Positions 1 through 9,095 of a stretch of DNA of 37,306 nt are shown here, one piece after another. The notes under the pieces are model-generated. The model ran no database searches. It saw only the letters and a list, made by a program, of their open reading frames with translations, and was not told where the DNA came from. This DNA comes from Holophagales bacterium (lineage in GTDB: Bacteria > Acidobacteriota > Thermoanaerobaculia > UBA5066). Location: positions 1 through 37,306 of the forward strand of contig JADKBZ010000026.1 in assembly GCA_016714815.1 (NCBI GenBank), in the 5' to 3' direction. Each line of letters starts with the position of its first letter. Position 1 is the stretch's first letter. Position numbers and translations under genes: made by a program.

Positions 1-285
1 GTCCAGGCGCACATCCCGGGGTCGCTGTTCGCCGGGCCGGGAGCGAACCAGGCGGGGCTCGACGCGCTCAGGAAGGCCGTCTCCGGTCTCCCGAAAACGA
101 AGCCGATCGTCCTCTACTGCGGCTGCTGCCCCTGGGAACGCTGCCCGAACATGGAGCAGCCCTGGAGGATGCTCGTGGCGGCCGGATTCTCGAGCGTGAA
201 AGTCCTCTACGTGCCGAAGAACTTCGGGCAGGACTGGGTCCAGAAGGGCTACCCGACGGAATCGGGTGAACCGAGCCGTGGCTGA
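1..285 (+). CDS. Rhodanese-like domain protein, C-terminal part
   Basis: The 5' end lies outside the window; 94 codons remain, ending in TGA at 283-285. The visible protein contains VLYCGCCPWERCPN, where the loop after the Cys resembles the active-site loop of rhodanese-type proteins, followed by a helix and a strand (AGFSSVKVLYVPKNF) typical of the end of the rhodanese fold. Rhodaneses carry sulfur on one cysteine; which of the clustered cysteines does so here is unclear. The gene overlaps the next one (thioredoxin-like) by 20 bp, so they are probably co-translated and act together in periplasmic or cell-envelope thiol chemistry. The location cannot be judged because the N-terminus is missing. 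Confidence 0.65.
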   Translation, partial: VQAHIPGSLFAGPGANQAGLDALRKAVSGLPKTKPIVLYCGCCPWERCPNMEQPWRMLVAAGFSSVKVLYVPKNFGQDWVQKGYPTESGEPSRG

Positions 286-799
286 CGCCGTCGCCCGGCC
301 GACCCTCGTCCTCTGCGCCGCGGCGCTCGCGATCCTTCTGGCTCCCGCCGCGCGAGGCGCCGACGTTCCTGCGCCGAAGGTCGGCGGGCCCGCGCCGGCG
401 CTCGGGATGACCGACCTCGACGGGAAACGGCTCGACCTGGCCGCGTACCGCGGAAAGGTCGTCGTCGTCGACTTCTGGGCGACCTGGTGCGCGCCCTGCC
501 GTTCGCAGGCGCCGCGCTACGTCCAGATGCAGTCGAAGTACCGGGAAAAGGGCCTCGTCGTCCTCGGCATCTCGCTCGACGAGTCCCCGGAGCCCGTGCG
601 CGAGTTCCAGGGCGAGCTGAAGGTGAAATACCGCCTCGCCCTGGGCGACGACGAGGTCGCGAAGCGCTGGGGCGGGATCCTGGGCCTTCCCGTCGCGTTC
701 GTCGTCGACCGCGGCGGACGACTGCGGGCGCGGCGCGAGTGTGAGAGCGACCTCGCCGCCCTGGAGAAGGACGTCGTCCGCCTCCTCGGGGAGAAGTAG
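266..799 (+). CDS. TlpA/ResA-type thioredoxin-fold protein
   Basis: This is a 177-residue protein with a GTG start at 266. Residues 1-32 form a signal peptide or membrane anchor (hydrophobic LVLCAAALAILLAPAARGA), so the protein is exported. The rest is an AhpC/TSA-TlpA thioredoxin fold: GKVVVVDFWATWCAPC (active-site Cys75 and Cys78) and a cis-proline region GLPVAFVVD. Such proteins reduce disulfides in the periplasm, for example during cytochrome c maturation. The start codon lies inside the preceding rhodanese gene, which argues for translational coupling. No terminator is seen behind the stop at 797-799; the next recognisable sequence is a truncated group II intron on the opposite strand, which suggests a rearrangement just downstream. 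Confidence 0.85.
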   Translation: MNRAVADAVARPTLVLCAAALAILLAPAARGADVPAPKVGGPAPALGMTDLDGKRLDLAAYRGKVVVVDFWATWCAPCRSQAPRYVQMQSKYREKGLVVLGISLDESPEPVREFQGELKVKYRLALGDDEVAKRWGGILGLPVAFVVDRGGRLRARRECESDLAALEKDVVRLLGEK

Positions 800-824
800 C
801 GGCACGGAGCGGGGACCGCCGGAG

Positions 825-945
825 ACGCCACGGAGAAGATCATCGATTGCGGCCGCAGGTCCCGTTTCGAGGGCACGGACCGTGCAGGTCGCTCCTCCTC
901 CTCTCGGGACTTCCACCCGCTGGCCGAGATTCAGGCCGGGCGTGC
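825..945 (-). mobile_element. Group II intron 5' fragment (copy C)
   Basis: Read on the minus strand from 945, the sequence starts GCACGCCCGGCC and continues into GGCCAGCGGGTGGAAGTCCC. It aligns with the 5' end of intron copy A (GTACGCCCAGC, then CAGCCAGCGGGTGGGAGTCCC). Further in it diverges, so it is a related but different intron. Only about 120 nt can be recognised; it stops near the end of the thioredoxin gene. It begins one nucleotide after the 3' end of copy B, so it is the third member of a head-to-tail array. The left boundary is approximate. Confidence 0.65.
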
Positions 946-946
946 A

Positions 947-2642
947 ATCGGGATAGGGGGCAGCGGTAGGTGACCGCCGCTCCCCTCCCACACCACCGGA
1001 CATGCGGGTCCGCATCCGGCGGTTCGGTCGGTTGAGGTCACGGGGCGAGCCGGGGCACCCCAGCTCGTCGAAGTACCGGGTCGGCAGTGCGATGTGGATC
1101 GCGATCGCGGAGTTGGCCCACCACCGTCGCGTGTTCGCGGCGACTTTCGCCGCCGTCCGCTCGGTCATCCCGCGCGCCGGAGTTCCCGGAACACGGTCTT
1201 CCTCGCTTCCCACTGCTTCAGCTGCAGGCAGCGCAGCTTGTGCCGGATCCACTTGTCGAGGTCGGAGAAGACGCCGGGAGTGTCCGCCTGCTTGAAGTAC
1301 TCCTTCCAGCCCGGCAGGTATCCCTTGAGCTCCTCAGTTACCCCTCGGCAGGCTCCGGCCACCGTTGCGCCTGGTGATCCCCGCACCCGTTCCTTCATCG
1401 CACCAAGGGCCTTGCTCGCCACTCGCAGCTTGACGACCTTGCCCGCGGCCACCCAGAAGCTGTAGCCGAGGAAGTCCCGCCTCGTCGCGTAGTCCACCGC
1501 GCTCTTGTCCTCTGTCCACTTCGTCTAGGAGCACGTTGGCCAGCAGGGGCGACAGCGGGCCGCCCTGCGGCGTCCCTTCGTGTCGCTCCACCACCACCCC
1601 GAGACCATCACCCCGGCCTCGAGGTAGCGACGGATCAACCCCAGCACCCTCTTGTCCTCGATCCGCTTCTCCAGCCTCCCCATGAGAATGTCGTGGTTGA
1701 CCCGGTCGAAGAACTTCGACAGGTCCACGTCCACCACCCACCGCCGGCCCCCCTGGACGTACGCCTGCGCCCGCCGCACCGCGTCGTGCGCCCGCCGTCC
1801 AGGCCGAAAGCCGTAGCTGTGGTCGGAGAATCCGGGGTCGAATCTCGGTTGCAGGACCTGCAACAGGGCCTGCTGGATGAATCGGTCCAGCACGGTCGGG
1901 ATGCCCAGCTCGCGCTCGCCCTCCCCGCCTTCGGGATCGTCTGCCTCTTCACCGGCCGCGGCTGGTACTTCCCCCGAGGAGTTCCTCACGGATTCGTATC
2001 CATTCCCGCTTCAGGTGTTCCGGCAGCTCTCCCACCGTCATCCCGTCGATGCCAGGGCCGCCCTTGTTCTGCCGCACCCGTTTCAACGCCGCCTTCAGGT
2101 TCGCCGCCTCGACGACCTCTTCCATCAGGCGATCCGTGCCCGAGCGCTCGTTTCTCTCCTCGCCCGAAGGGATTCCCCCTCCCGTTCGCCCCGCGGGCTT
2201 CACCCGCATCCTCGTACGGCAGCTCGAGCTGTCCGCTCGACTTCTGGAGCCGTGCCTCCCGAGATTCAAGGCCGCCTCGCTCTCCCTTCCGTTCGGCCCC
2301 TTCACCGCCCTTGTGCGGCTACTACGACCTCTGCTGACTCCTCGCTCCGCTCTCGCGTGGCCCTTTCAGGCCCGAGGCGAGGTCTCCCCAGGTAAGAGCC
2401 TCCACCTTCCCCGCACAACCGCCGGATCTACGCCGCCTCCCTTGGTCACGGAGCTTCGCGATCACATGCTCGCTCGCCCCGGGAGACTTCGCCTCCTATC
2501 CGGTTTCTGTTCGTCGGCTCGCGGGTCTCGCTCCACGCTTCTTTCAGACGGTCGCTCGCGCTTCCGCCCTTGCGCTTCGCTCGGGTCGGTGTGACCTCCT
2601 TCCCACGGGTGCTCCCCCCGCTGGCGGTGGCTCATGCTGGGC
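947..2642 (-). mobile_element. Group II intron (copy B) with broken maturase
   Basis: On the minus strand the intron runs from about 2642 to 947. Its 5' part matches copy A over long stretches. Domain V is at 992-1023: a hairpin with a 2-nt bulge and a CGC-containing lower stem, as in bacterial class C introns. Domain VI follows and the intron ends in CCCGAT. Its 5' end begins at GCCCAGC and lacks the first four nucleotides (GTAC in copy A), so 5' splice-site recognition should be lost. It carries a frameshifted reverse transcriptase. It directly abuts copy A (one nucleotide between) and copy C. Confidence 0.85.
1043..2212 (-). pseudogene. ltrA: Group II intron reverse transcriptase/maturase, frameshifted and deleted
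   Basis: The protein is spread over several frames of the minus strand. The N-terminal RT part (GTDRLMEEVVEAANLKAAL, then QNKGGPGIDGMTVGELPEHL) is at about 2150-1960. The next segment (IPTVLDRFIQQALLQVL, SYGFRPGRRAHDAV, VVDVDLSKFFDRVNHDIL) lies in another frame at 1910-1640. GTPQGGPLSPLLANVLLDEVD is in a third frame near 1590-1530. The maturase X domain (RRDFLGYSFW, WIRHKLRCLQLKQW) is at 1490-1190, and a last frame carries NTRRWWANSAIAIHIALP. The segment that should hold the catalytic YADD box between LLDEVD and the X domain is missing, about 50 residues. With at least four frame changes and no active-site aspartates the enzyme must be inactive. Confidence 0.9.
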
Positions 2643-2643
2643 A

Positions 2644-3287
2644 ATCGGGATAGGGGGCGGCGGTAGGTGACCGCCGCTCCCCTCCCACACCACCGGACAT
2701 GCGGGTCCGCATCCGGCGGTTCGTCCGGTTGAGGTCACGCAGCGGGGCGTCGGAAGCCCCGCTCTATCGCGCGCCTGAGCCCTCGTCTCCCTCTTCCGCC
2801 GCTTGGGTTTCCTCGCTCCGTCTGCCTGCCCCGGCTTCACCAGGACCCCTCGACGGCAGCTCCAGTTTCCCGGACTTCTGAGGCATTACCCTGCGAGGTC
2901 GACGGTCGATTGGCCTCCCGTCCGTTTGACCCTTCTTCGGCTCTCGCCGGTACCACGGCCTCTGCTGACTTCTCGCTCCACCGGCTTCCGCGACGTGACC
3001 CTTTCGGGCCTGAGGCGAGATCTCCCCAGATAAGAACTTCAGCTTTCCCTGCACAAACCGCCGGATCTACGCTGTCTCCCCTTGGTCACGGGAGCTTCGC
3101 GATCAGTAGGTCGCTCGCCCCGGGAGACTCCGCCTCATATCCGGTTCTTGTTCATCGGCTCACAGGTCTCGCTCCACGCTTCCTTCAGACGGTCGCTCGC
3201 GCTTCCGCCCTTGCGCTTCGCTCAGGTCGGTGTGACCTCCTCCCGGCGGGACTCCCACCCGCTGGCTGAAGCCCATGCTGGGCGTAC
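2644..3287 (-). mobile_element. ORF-less group II intron (copy A)
   Basis: On the minus strand it starts at 3287 with GTACGCCCAGCATGGGC and ends at 2644 with CCCGAT, 644 nt in all. Domain V is at 2689-2720 and domain VI at about 2650-2688, nearly identical to copy B. The 5' two thirds align with copy B, but where copy B enters its reverse transcriptase (domain IV) copy A jumps to the domain IV end (GTGACCTCAACCGG). It is therefore a compact ribozyme that could only move with help in trans. Its 5' end lies 11 nt behind the stem of the etfA terminator, the usual target of class C introns. Confidence 0.85.
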
Positions 3288-3298
3288 TACACGAGAAA

Positions 3299-3318
3299 GG
3301 CCGTGCGTCTGCACGGCC
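3299..3318 (-). terminator. Rho-independent terminator of the fad-etf operon
   Basis: GGCCGTGC and GCACGGCC form a perfect 8-bp stem with the loop AGAC (minus-strand reading). It is followed on the minus strand by TTTCTCGTGTA and lies 29 nt behind the etfA stop codon. The group II intron array begins immediately after the T-rich tail. Confidence 0.8.
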
Positions 3319-3347
3319 CTCATCGCAGAGACACGAGGAGCAGGCGT

Positions 3348-4316
3348 TCACCTGCTCTTCAGGATCTTCTCCGTCAACACCGGCAGCAGCTCCAGCAGGT
3401 CGGCCACCACTCCGATCGTCGCCACCTGAAAGATCGCGGCCTTGGGGTTCTTGTTGATGGCCAGCAGGAAGGGATTCCCCTTGATGCCGCCGACGTGCTG
3501 GAACGATCCGCTGATGCCCAGCGCGAGGTAGACCCTGGGCTTGACGGTCTTCCCCGAGGTGCCGACCTGTCGCGCCTTGTCGAGCCACTTGGCATCGACG
3601 ATCGGACGCGAGCACGAGAGCGCGGCGCCCATCGCCTCGACGAGCTCCTCCACGAGCGGGATGTTCTCCTTGTCGCCAATGCCCCGGCCGACGGAGACGA
3701 GCACGTCTTCGCGGGTGATATCGATGTCTCCGGCTTCCGCCTGGATCAGCTCCACGAACGTCCGGCGAGCGGCGAGCCCCGTGGCGTCCTCCGACCGGTC
3801 GACGACCTGCCCCGCGGCGGCTCCGGCTTCGGCGGGTTTGAAGGCGCCGGGACGCACCGTGATCACCGCGCCCCTGGCGATGTCGCAGTGGACGTGAGCG
3901 CTCACCTGGCCGGCGTATTCCTGACGCACGGCCTTGAGCGTCGTGCCTTCCAGCCCGTCGACACCCACCACGTCCGGCACGTAGGTGACCCCGAGCTTTA
4001 CCGAGAGCCCCGGCCCGAGATCCAGGCCGAAGGTGTTGTGGGCGAGGAGCAGCGTGGCCCCGGCGGGAAGAACCTTGACCAGGAGCGGCCGCAGCAGCTC
4101 GGCGTTGGGATAGGCCAGCGCGGCCTGGTCGAATTTCCAGACCTCACCGAAGGACGCCGCCACTTCCTGGCACACCGGGCCGACACCGGAGCCCGCGACG
4201 AGAGCGTTGGGCGTGCAGCCGGGAAACAGGCTCCGGGCGGCCGTGACCAGCTCGAGGGCGGAATCGTCGGCCTTGCCGTCCGTGTGGGTGATGAAAACGA
4301 AGATCTTGGCGTCCAC
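3348..4316 (-). CDS. etfA: Electron transfer flavoprotein alpha subunit
   Basis: The 322-residue protein is of normal length for EtfA. The C-terminal FAD domain is clear: SVGRGIGDKENI (about 208-219), SRPIVDAKWLD (236-246), GTSGKTVKPRVYLALGISG (252-270) and AINKNPKAAIF (286-296). The N-terminal half is the variable domain I. EtfA/EtfB accept electrons from acyl-CoA dehydrogenases in the cytoplasm and hand them to a membrane ETF:quinone oxidoreductase. The GTG start shares one base with the etfB stop (TAGTG), which points to translational coupling. It is the last gene of the fad-emo-etf operon and is followed by a strong terminator. Confidence 0.95.
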   Translation of the reverse strand: MDAKIFVFITHTDGKADDSALELVTAARSLFPGCTPNALVAGSGVGPVCQEVAASFGEVWKFDQAALAYPNAELLRPLLVKVLPAGATLLLAHNTFGLDLGPGLSVKLGVTYVPDVVGVDGLEGTTLKAVRQEYAGQVSAHVHCDIARGAVITVRPGAFKPAEAGAAAGQVVDRSEDATGLAARRTFVELIQAEAGDIDITREDVLVSVGRGIGDKENIPLVEELVEAMGAALSCSRPIVDAKWLDKARQVGTSGKTVKPRVYLALGISGSFQHVGGIKGNPFLLAINKNPKAAIFQVATIGVVADLLELLPVLTEKILKSR

Positions 4317-5107
4317 TACTTGATCCCTCCCTTGGCCTTCAGGAGATCGACCAACTTGCCGGCGACTTCCTCGGTACTTCCCGTGAGCATCTCGGCGCCT
4401 GCACCCGTCTGAGGGACGAAGTAATCCACGCGCCTGACCCGGGCGCCCGCCGCTCCGACCGTTTCAGGAGGGAGGCCCAGGGCTCCGCCGTCCAGCACCG
4501 GGATCTCCACGGACGCCACCTTGCGGATGCCGCGGATGCCGACGTAGCGAGGTTCGTTGATGCCGGTCTGGATCGAGAGGACGCAAGGGAGCTCGATGTC
4601 GCTGATCTCCTGGCTCCCCCCCTCGATCTCACGGCCGATCCGGAGGGCCTTGTCTCCCTCTACCTTGATGAGGTTCACGAGCGAGGCATAAGGCCAGTCG
4701 AGCAACGCTCCCAGCATGCCCCCCACCTGGGCCGCCCCGTCGTCGGCCTGGGCTCCCGTGAGGATCAGATCGTACTTCGTCTTCCGCGCAACGGCCTCGA
4801 GGATGGTCGCGATCCCGAGGCCGTCGGAGCCCGTAAAGGCGGCGTCCGTGGCGAGGAGTCCCTGGTTGGCTCCCATCGCCATCTCCCGGCGCACGATCTC
4901 CTCGGCTTCCGTATCGCCCACGGAGACGACCGTCACGTTTCCGCCGACGCGTTCCACGATCTGGATGGCCTCTTCCACCGCGTAGTTGTCCCACTCGTTG
5001 ACGGAGTAGACCAGGTCCTCGCGCCGGATATCCGCGCCTCCCGGACCCACGCTGATTTCATTCTCAGCCGAGTCGGGAACGCGCTTGACACAAACCAGGA
5101 TCTCCAT
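4316..5107 (-). CDS. etfB: Electron transfer flavoprotein beta subunit
   Basis: The 263-residue protein starts at ATG 5107, preceded by AGGAG. It has the EtfB N-terminus (ILVCVKRVPDSAE), SVNEWDNYAVEEAIQI (about 34-49), and the adenine-nucleotide segment DLILTGAQADDGAAQVGGML (about 114-133), which binds AMP or FAD. Together with EtfA it forms the soluble flavoprotein that collects electrons from acyl-CoA dehydrogenase. It lies 20 bp behind the membrane Fe-S oxidoreductase gene, its probable redox partner, and overlaps etfA by one base. Confidence 0.95.
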   Translation of the reverse strand: MEILVCVKRVPDSAENEISVGPGGADIRREDLVYSVNEWDNYAVEEAIQIVERVGGNVTVVSVGDTEAEEIVRREMAMGANQGLLATDAAFTGSDGLGIATILEAVARKTKYDLILTGAQADDGAAQVGGMLGALLDWPYASLVNLIKVEGDKALRIGREIEGGSQEISDIELPCVLSIQTGINEPRYVGIRGIRKVASVEIPVLDGGALGLPPETVGAAGARVRRVDYFVPQTGAGAEMLTGSTEEVAGKLVDLLKAKGGIK

Positions 5108-5127
5108 ATCGCACTCCTCTTGCAGAT

Positions 5128-7187
5128 TCAGTTCTGTAGCTGTCCGTCCACGAGCTCGACGAGGTCGAGAACTTCCATCTTGCCTTCGAGTCCCGCCACC
5201 TTGATGGCGTCCTCGATGTTCGTCAGGCAGTAGGGGCAGGCGGTCACGATGACGTCGGCACCGGATTGCCGGGCCTGCTCGACCCGCACGACGCCCATGC
5301 GTTGTTCTTCCTCGGGCTCGTAGAAGAGCATCAGGCCGCCACCGCCGCAGCAGAACGAACGGTCCCGGCAGTTGCCCGTCATCTCGACGCGCTTGAGCCC
5401 GGGGATGGAATCGATGGCCTGACGAGGCGCGTCGTAGGTGTCGTTGTGGCGACCGAGGTAGCAGGGGTCGTGATACGTGTAGGTCTTGGAGGAGTCCGCC
5501 AGGGGCGCGAGCTTCAGCTTTCCGCTCTCGACGCCCTGCGCGATGAGCTCGCTGACGTGCTGCACCGGCGGCATGTCGACGTAGTCGTTCCTGAGGGCGT
5601 TCAGGGTGTGGGGATCATTGACGACGATCCGGCGGGCTCCCGAAGCCTTGATGGCCTCGGTGTTCTGCTCCTTCAGGCTCTGGAAGAGCATCTCTTCGCC
5701 GAAGCGCCGGACGTCGTGCCCGCTGTCCTTCTCGTCCTTGCCGATCACGACGAAATCGATGCCCCCTTGCCGAGCACCCGGGCCGTGGCCTGGGCGATCT
5801 TCTGCATGCGGGCGTCGTAGGAGCTGATGCTGTCCACGAAATAGAGCGCTTCGGCGGTGTCGCCCTTCTCGACGAGCTTCACCGTCACGCCGTCGCCGAC
5901 ACCCGAGGTCCATTCGGCGCGCTTCTTCTCCAGCTTGCCCCAGGGATTGCCGCGCTTCTCGAGGGCGCTCATCGGCTTCTGCAGCGACTGGGGCACCAGC
6001 CCCTCGTCCACCATGCCCCGCCGCAGGTCCACCATCTTGTCGATGTACTCGATACCGACGGGGCATTCCTCCTCGCAGGCGCCGCAGGTGGTGCAGGACC
6101 AGATCTCGGCCTCGCTGTAGATGCTGCCGATGAGGGGAACGGACTCGGTCTTGATCTTTCCGAAGATCGGGTTGCGCTCGTAGATGGAGTCCCGGGCCTT
6201 GATGCTGATGAAACGCGGAGAGAGGGGCCTCTTGACCGCGTTGGCCGGACAGCGATCACTGCAGCGGCCGCAGTCGACACAGCTGTAGAAATCCAGCACG
6301 TGCTTCCAGGTGAAGTCCTCGAATTTCTTCACGCCGAAGGATTTGAGGTCATCCAGCTGCGCATCGGAAATGCCGTAGACCACCGGCTTCACGTTGCCGG
6401 TCCGCACGCGCATGAAAAAGACGTTGAAGAGGGACGTGATGACGTGGAAGTGCTTGCCGAGCGGAAGCAGGCAGAGGAAGAAGAAGAACGTCAGATCGTG
6501 TACGAGATAGGCTGCCAGGTTGAGGCGGGCCAGGCTCGAGACCTGCAGGCCGGACAGCAGGCGCTCGAACCCCCAGGTCATCGTGAGCGGGACGGCCGCA
6601 CCCGCCCCTTCCCCCTGCGCCGCGAGGAGGGCTCCCTCGAACACGCTTTCGGAGACCACGAGCGTGGCGATGAGCCCGAGGACCAGCAGGGCTTCCGGGG
6701 TGTGATCCTTGCCGAGCTTCTCGGGGACGGCGTATCGGGCCGGCTTGAAGACGGCCCGACGCACGGCGAGGACGACGACGGCCAGGAAGACCAGGGTGGA
6801 GGCGACGTCCTTGGCGACGTTGTAGAAGGCACCGAACGCGCCGCCGAAACCTGGAAAGACGAATCCGTCGACGAAGCCGAGTACCACCATCTGGCTGGAT
6901 CGGGCCGCCAGAATCAGGAACCCGAAGAAGACGACGATGTGCAACACCCCGGCCAGCATGTAGCGCGGTTGTCTCCACTGGGCGAGCCAGATCCTGAGCA
7001 CCAGCAGGATCCGCTCCGGAATCCGGTCCCATCGAGGGTCAGAAGCTGCCCGAAGCAGAGGCGCGATGCGCCGCCCCATGATCCAGGCGAAACAGGCCAG
7101 CCCGATCAGGGGGATCAGCACGAACAGCCACCGGAGGGGCATCCCGTACAGAACCGCCGTCGCGGGGGAAAAGGGCTCATGGACCAT
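5128..7187 (-). CDS. Membrane Fe-S oxidoreductase, ETF:quinone oxidoreductase (EMO type), one apparent frameshift
   Basis: Reading starts at ATG 7187 (GGAG 9 nt upstream). Several hydrophobic segments in the first 270 residues resemble the haem-binding membrane domain of nitrate reductase gamma. Two [4Fe-4S] motifs follow, CVDCGRCSDRCP (about 302-313) and CTTCGACEEECP (about 363-374), then two cysteine-rich CCG-type repeats (HDPCYLG near 572, CCGGGG near 610, TACPYCL). This is the architecture of the heterodisulfide-reductase-like proteins encoded next to etf genes, described as ETF:(methyl)menaquinone oxidoreductases. Its place between acyl-CoA dehydrogenase and etfBA supports that role. The frame breaks at a run of five C at 5762-5766: one more base would join VLGKG to GIDFVVIGKD and give about 686 residues. 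All motifs are intact, so a homopolymer sequencing error or a very recent mutation is likely. Confidence 0.85.
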
Positions 7188-7213
7188 GGCGTTCTCCAAA
7201 GAGGTGCGGGAGG

Positions 7214-9031
7214 CTACTTGCCTCCGAAGGCATCCTCGGGAATGTCGACGGCGACGCTGCTCCCGGAGAGGATGGCCTCGATCCTTCCCATGGTCACCGG
7301 CAGCATGATCTGGGTATAGAACTCGGCGTTCTTGAGCTGCCCTTCGTAGTAGACCGCGTCCTTCTCCTTGGAACCCGCAGCCAGCGCTTCCGCGGCGACC
7401 CGCGCGCGCCACATGAGCATCCACCCCACGACCACGTCCCCGCACACTTCCAGGAACGGGTGAGCGTGGGCTGCGGCGGTCATCAGGTTGCCGTACATGG
7501 CGGTCATCCCCATGTGCCGGGCGACCTCTTCGAGACGGAGCAACACCTGCTCCATCTTCTCCGCCATCCCGGCGGTGCGTTCGACGTCGGCGGCGGCCCC
7601 GATGGCGCGCCGGATCTCGTCGCCGAGGTCGATGATGGGACGGCCCCCGTTCTGGCCGAGCTTGCGGGCGAAGAGGTCCATGGCCTGGATCCCGTTCGTC
7701 CCTTCGTAGATGGACGTGATGCGGCAGTCGCGCAGCAGCTGCTCGACCGGGTATTCCCTTATGTAGCCGTAGCCGCCGTAGACCTGGACGCCCAGGCTGC
7801 AGACGTCGAACGCGCGCTCGGACGTGTAGGCCTTCTGGATGGGAATCAGGAAGTCGATGATGCCCTGGAGCCTGGCCTTCTCCTCCGGGTCCGCGGACGT
7901 CTCGATGCCGTCGAAACAGAAGGCCACGTAGGCGGAGAGGCTGCGCAGGCTCTCGACGTAGATCTTCATGATCATCAGCATCCGGCGCACGTCGGGGTGC
8001 TGGATGATGGGCACGGCGGGGGCGTTCCTGGCCATCATCTGGCTCAGATTTCGGCCCTGGACGCGCGTGCGCGCGTAGTTGAGCGAATGCATGTACGAGG
8101 CGCTCGCGCAGGACAGGGCCTGGTCCCCCACCATCAGCCGGGCGTTGTTCATCAGCAGGAACATGGCCCGCATTCCCTTGTTCGCCTCTCCCAGCAGAAG
8201 GCCCCGGCACTTGCCTTTGCTGCCGAGGGCGATCGAGGCCGTGGTGCTGCCGTGAATGCCCATCTTCTCTTCGATCCCGGTGCAGACCGCGTCGTTGGGC
8301 TCGCCCAGGCTGCCGTCGTCGTTGACCCAGATCTTGGGAACGATGAAGAGGGAGATGCCGGCGGTGCCGGCCGGAGCGCCTTCGATGCGCGCCAGCACGG
8401 GGTGGATGATGTTGGGCGCCATGTCGTGCTCGCCGCCCGAGACGAAGATCTTGTTGCCCGTGATGGAGTAGGTGCCGTCCCCGTTCGGCTTGGCGGACGT
8501 CGTCAGGGCGCCGACATCGGAGCCCGCCTCGGGCTCGGTGAGGAGCATGGTGCCCGTCCACTCGCCCGAGAACATCTTCTTGAGGAAGAGCTTCTTCTGC
8601 TTGTCGGTGCCGAAGGACTCGATCAGCTCGCCGGCGCCATGGGTCAGGCCCGCGTACATCATGAAGGCGAAGTTCGCCGACATGAGGTAGCTGGCGGCGA
8701 CCGAGGCCACCAGGCGGGGCATGCCCTGCCCGCCCCATTCCGGGTCCTCGATCATCGCGAGCCACTCACCGTCCTTGATGGCCTTCCAGGCCTTGTGGAA
8801 CGACTCGGGAACCGTCACCTTCCCGTTGTCGAAGTGGACGCCGATGCGGTCGCCATCGACCTGGGTGGGAAGGATCTCCTTCACGGCGAGGTTCCGCGCC
8901 TCGGAGATGATCATGTCGACGGCTTTCCGGTTGAACTCCGAAAAGCGGGGATGTTTGGCGAGGCTCTCGACCTTCAGCTGTTCGTGAAGGACGAAATCGA
9001 TGTCTCTGCGGTCCGCCAGAATCTGGGCCAT
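7214..9031 (-). CDS. Acyl-CoA dehydrogenase, long form with extra C-terminal domain
   Basis: The 605-residue FAD enzyme catalyses the first step of beta-oxidation, acyl-CoA to trans-2-enoyl-CoA. ATG 9031 is preceded by GGAGG. Motifs: WGGQGMP (99-105), LTEPEAGSDVGA (164-175, FAD/substrate), GNKIFVSGGEHD (192-203), YGGYGYIREYPVEQLLRDCRI (418-438) and IYEGTNGIQAMD, in which Glu443 corresponds to the catalytic base of MCAD. It is longer than the usual 380 residues because of an N-terminal segment and a C-terminal helical domain (about 460-605), as in the acyl-CoA dehydrogenases placed next to Fe-S ETF oxidoreductases. It lies between fadA and the membrane oxidoreductase, so its electrons have a direct outlet in the same operon. 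Chain-length preference cannot be read from the sequence. Confidence 0.93.
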   Translation of the reverse strand: MAQILADRRDIDFVLHEQLKVESLAKHPRFSEFNRKAVDMIISEARNLAVKEILPTQVDGDRIGVHFDNGKVTVPESFHKAWKAIKDGEWLAMIEDPEWGGQGMPRLVASVAASYLMSANFAFMMYAGLTHGAGELIESFGTDKQKKLFLKKMFSGEWTGTMLLTEPEAGSDVGALTTSAKPNGDGTYSITGNKIFVSGGEHDMAPNIIHPVLARIEGAPAGTAGISLFIVPKIWVNDDGSLGEPNDAVCTGIEEKMGIHGSTTASIALGSKGKCRGLLLGEANKGMRAMFLLMNNARLMVGDQALSCASASYMHSLNYARTRVQGRNLSQMMARNAPAVPIIQHPDVRRMLMIMKIYVESLRSLSAYVAFCFDGIETSADPEEKARLQGIIDFLIPIQKAYTSERAFDVCSLGVQVYGGYGYIREYPVEQLLRDCRITSIYEGTNGIQAMDLFARKLGQNGGRPIIDLGDEIRRAIGAAADVERTAGMAEKMEQVLLRLEEVARHMGMTAMYGNLMTAAAHAHPFLEVCGDVVVGWMLMWRARVAAEALAAGSKEKDAVYYEGQLKNAEFYTQIMLPVTMGRIEAILSGSSVAVDIPEDAFGGK

Positions 9032-9095
9032 GGTGCCTCCAAGTCTCAGTCAGAAAGGTGCCGAATCGGGGTCACTCGGGTTTCGTCCGCGTTCC

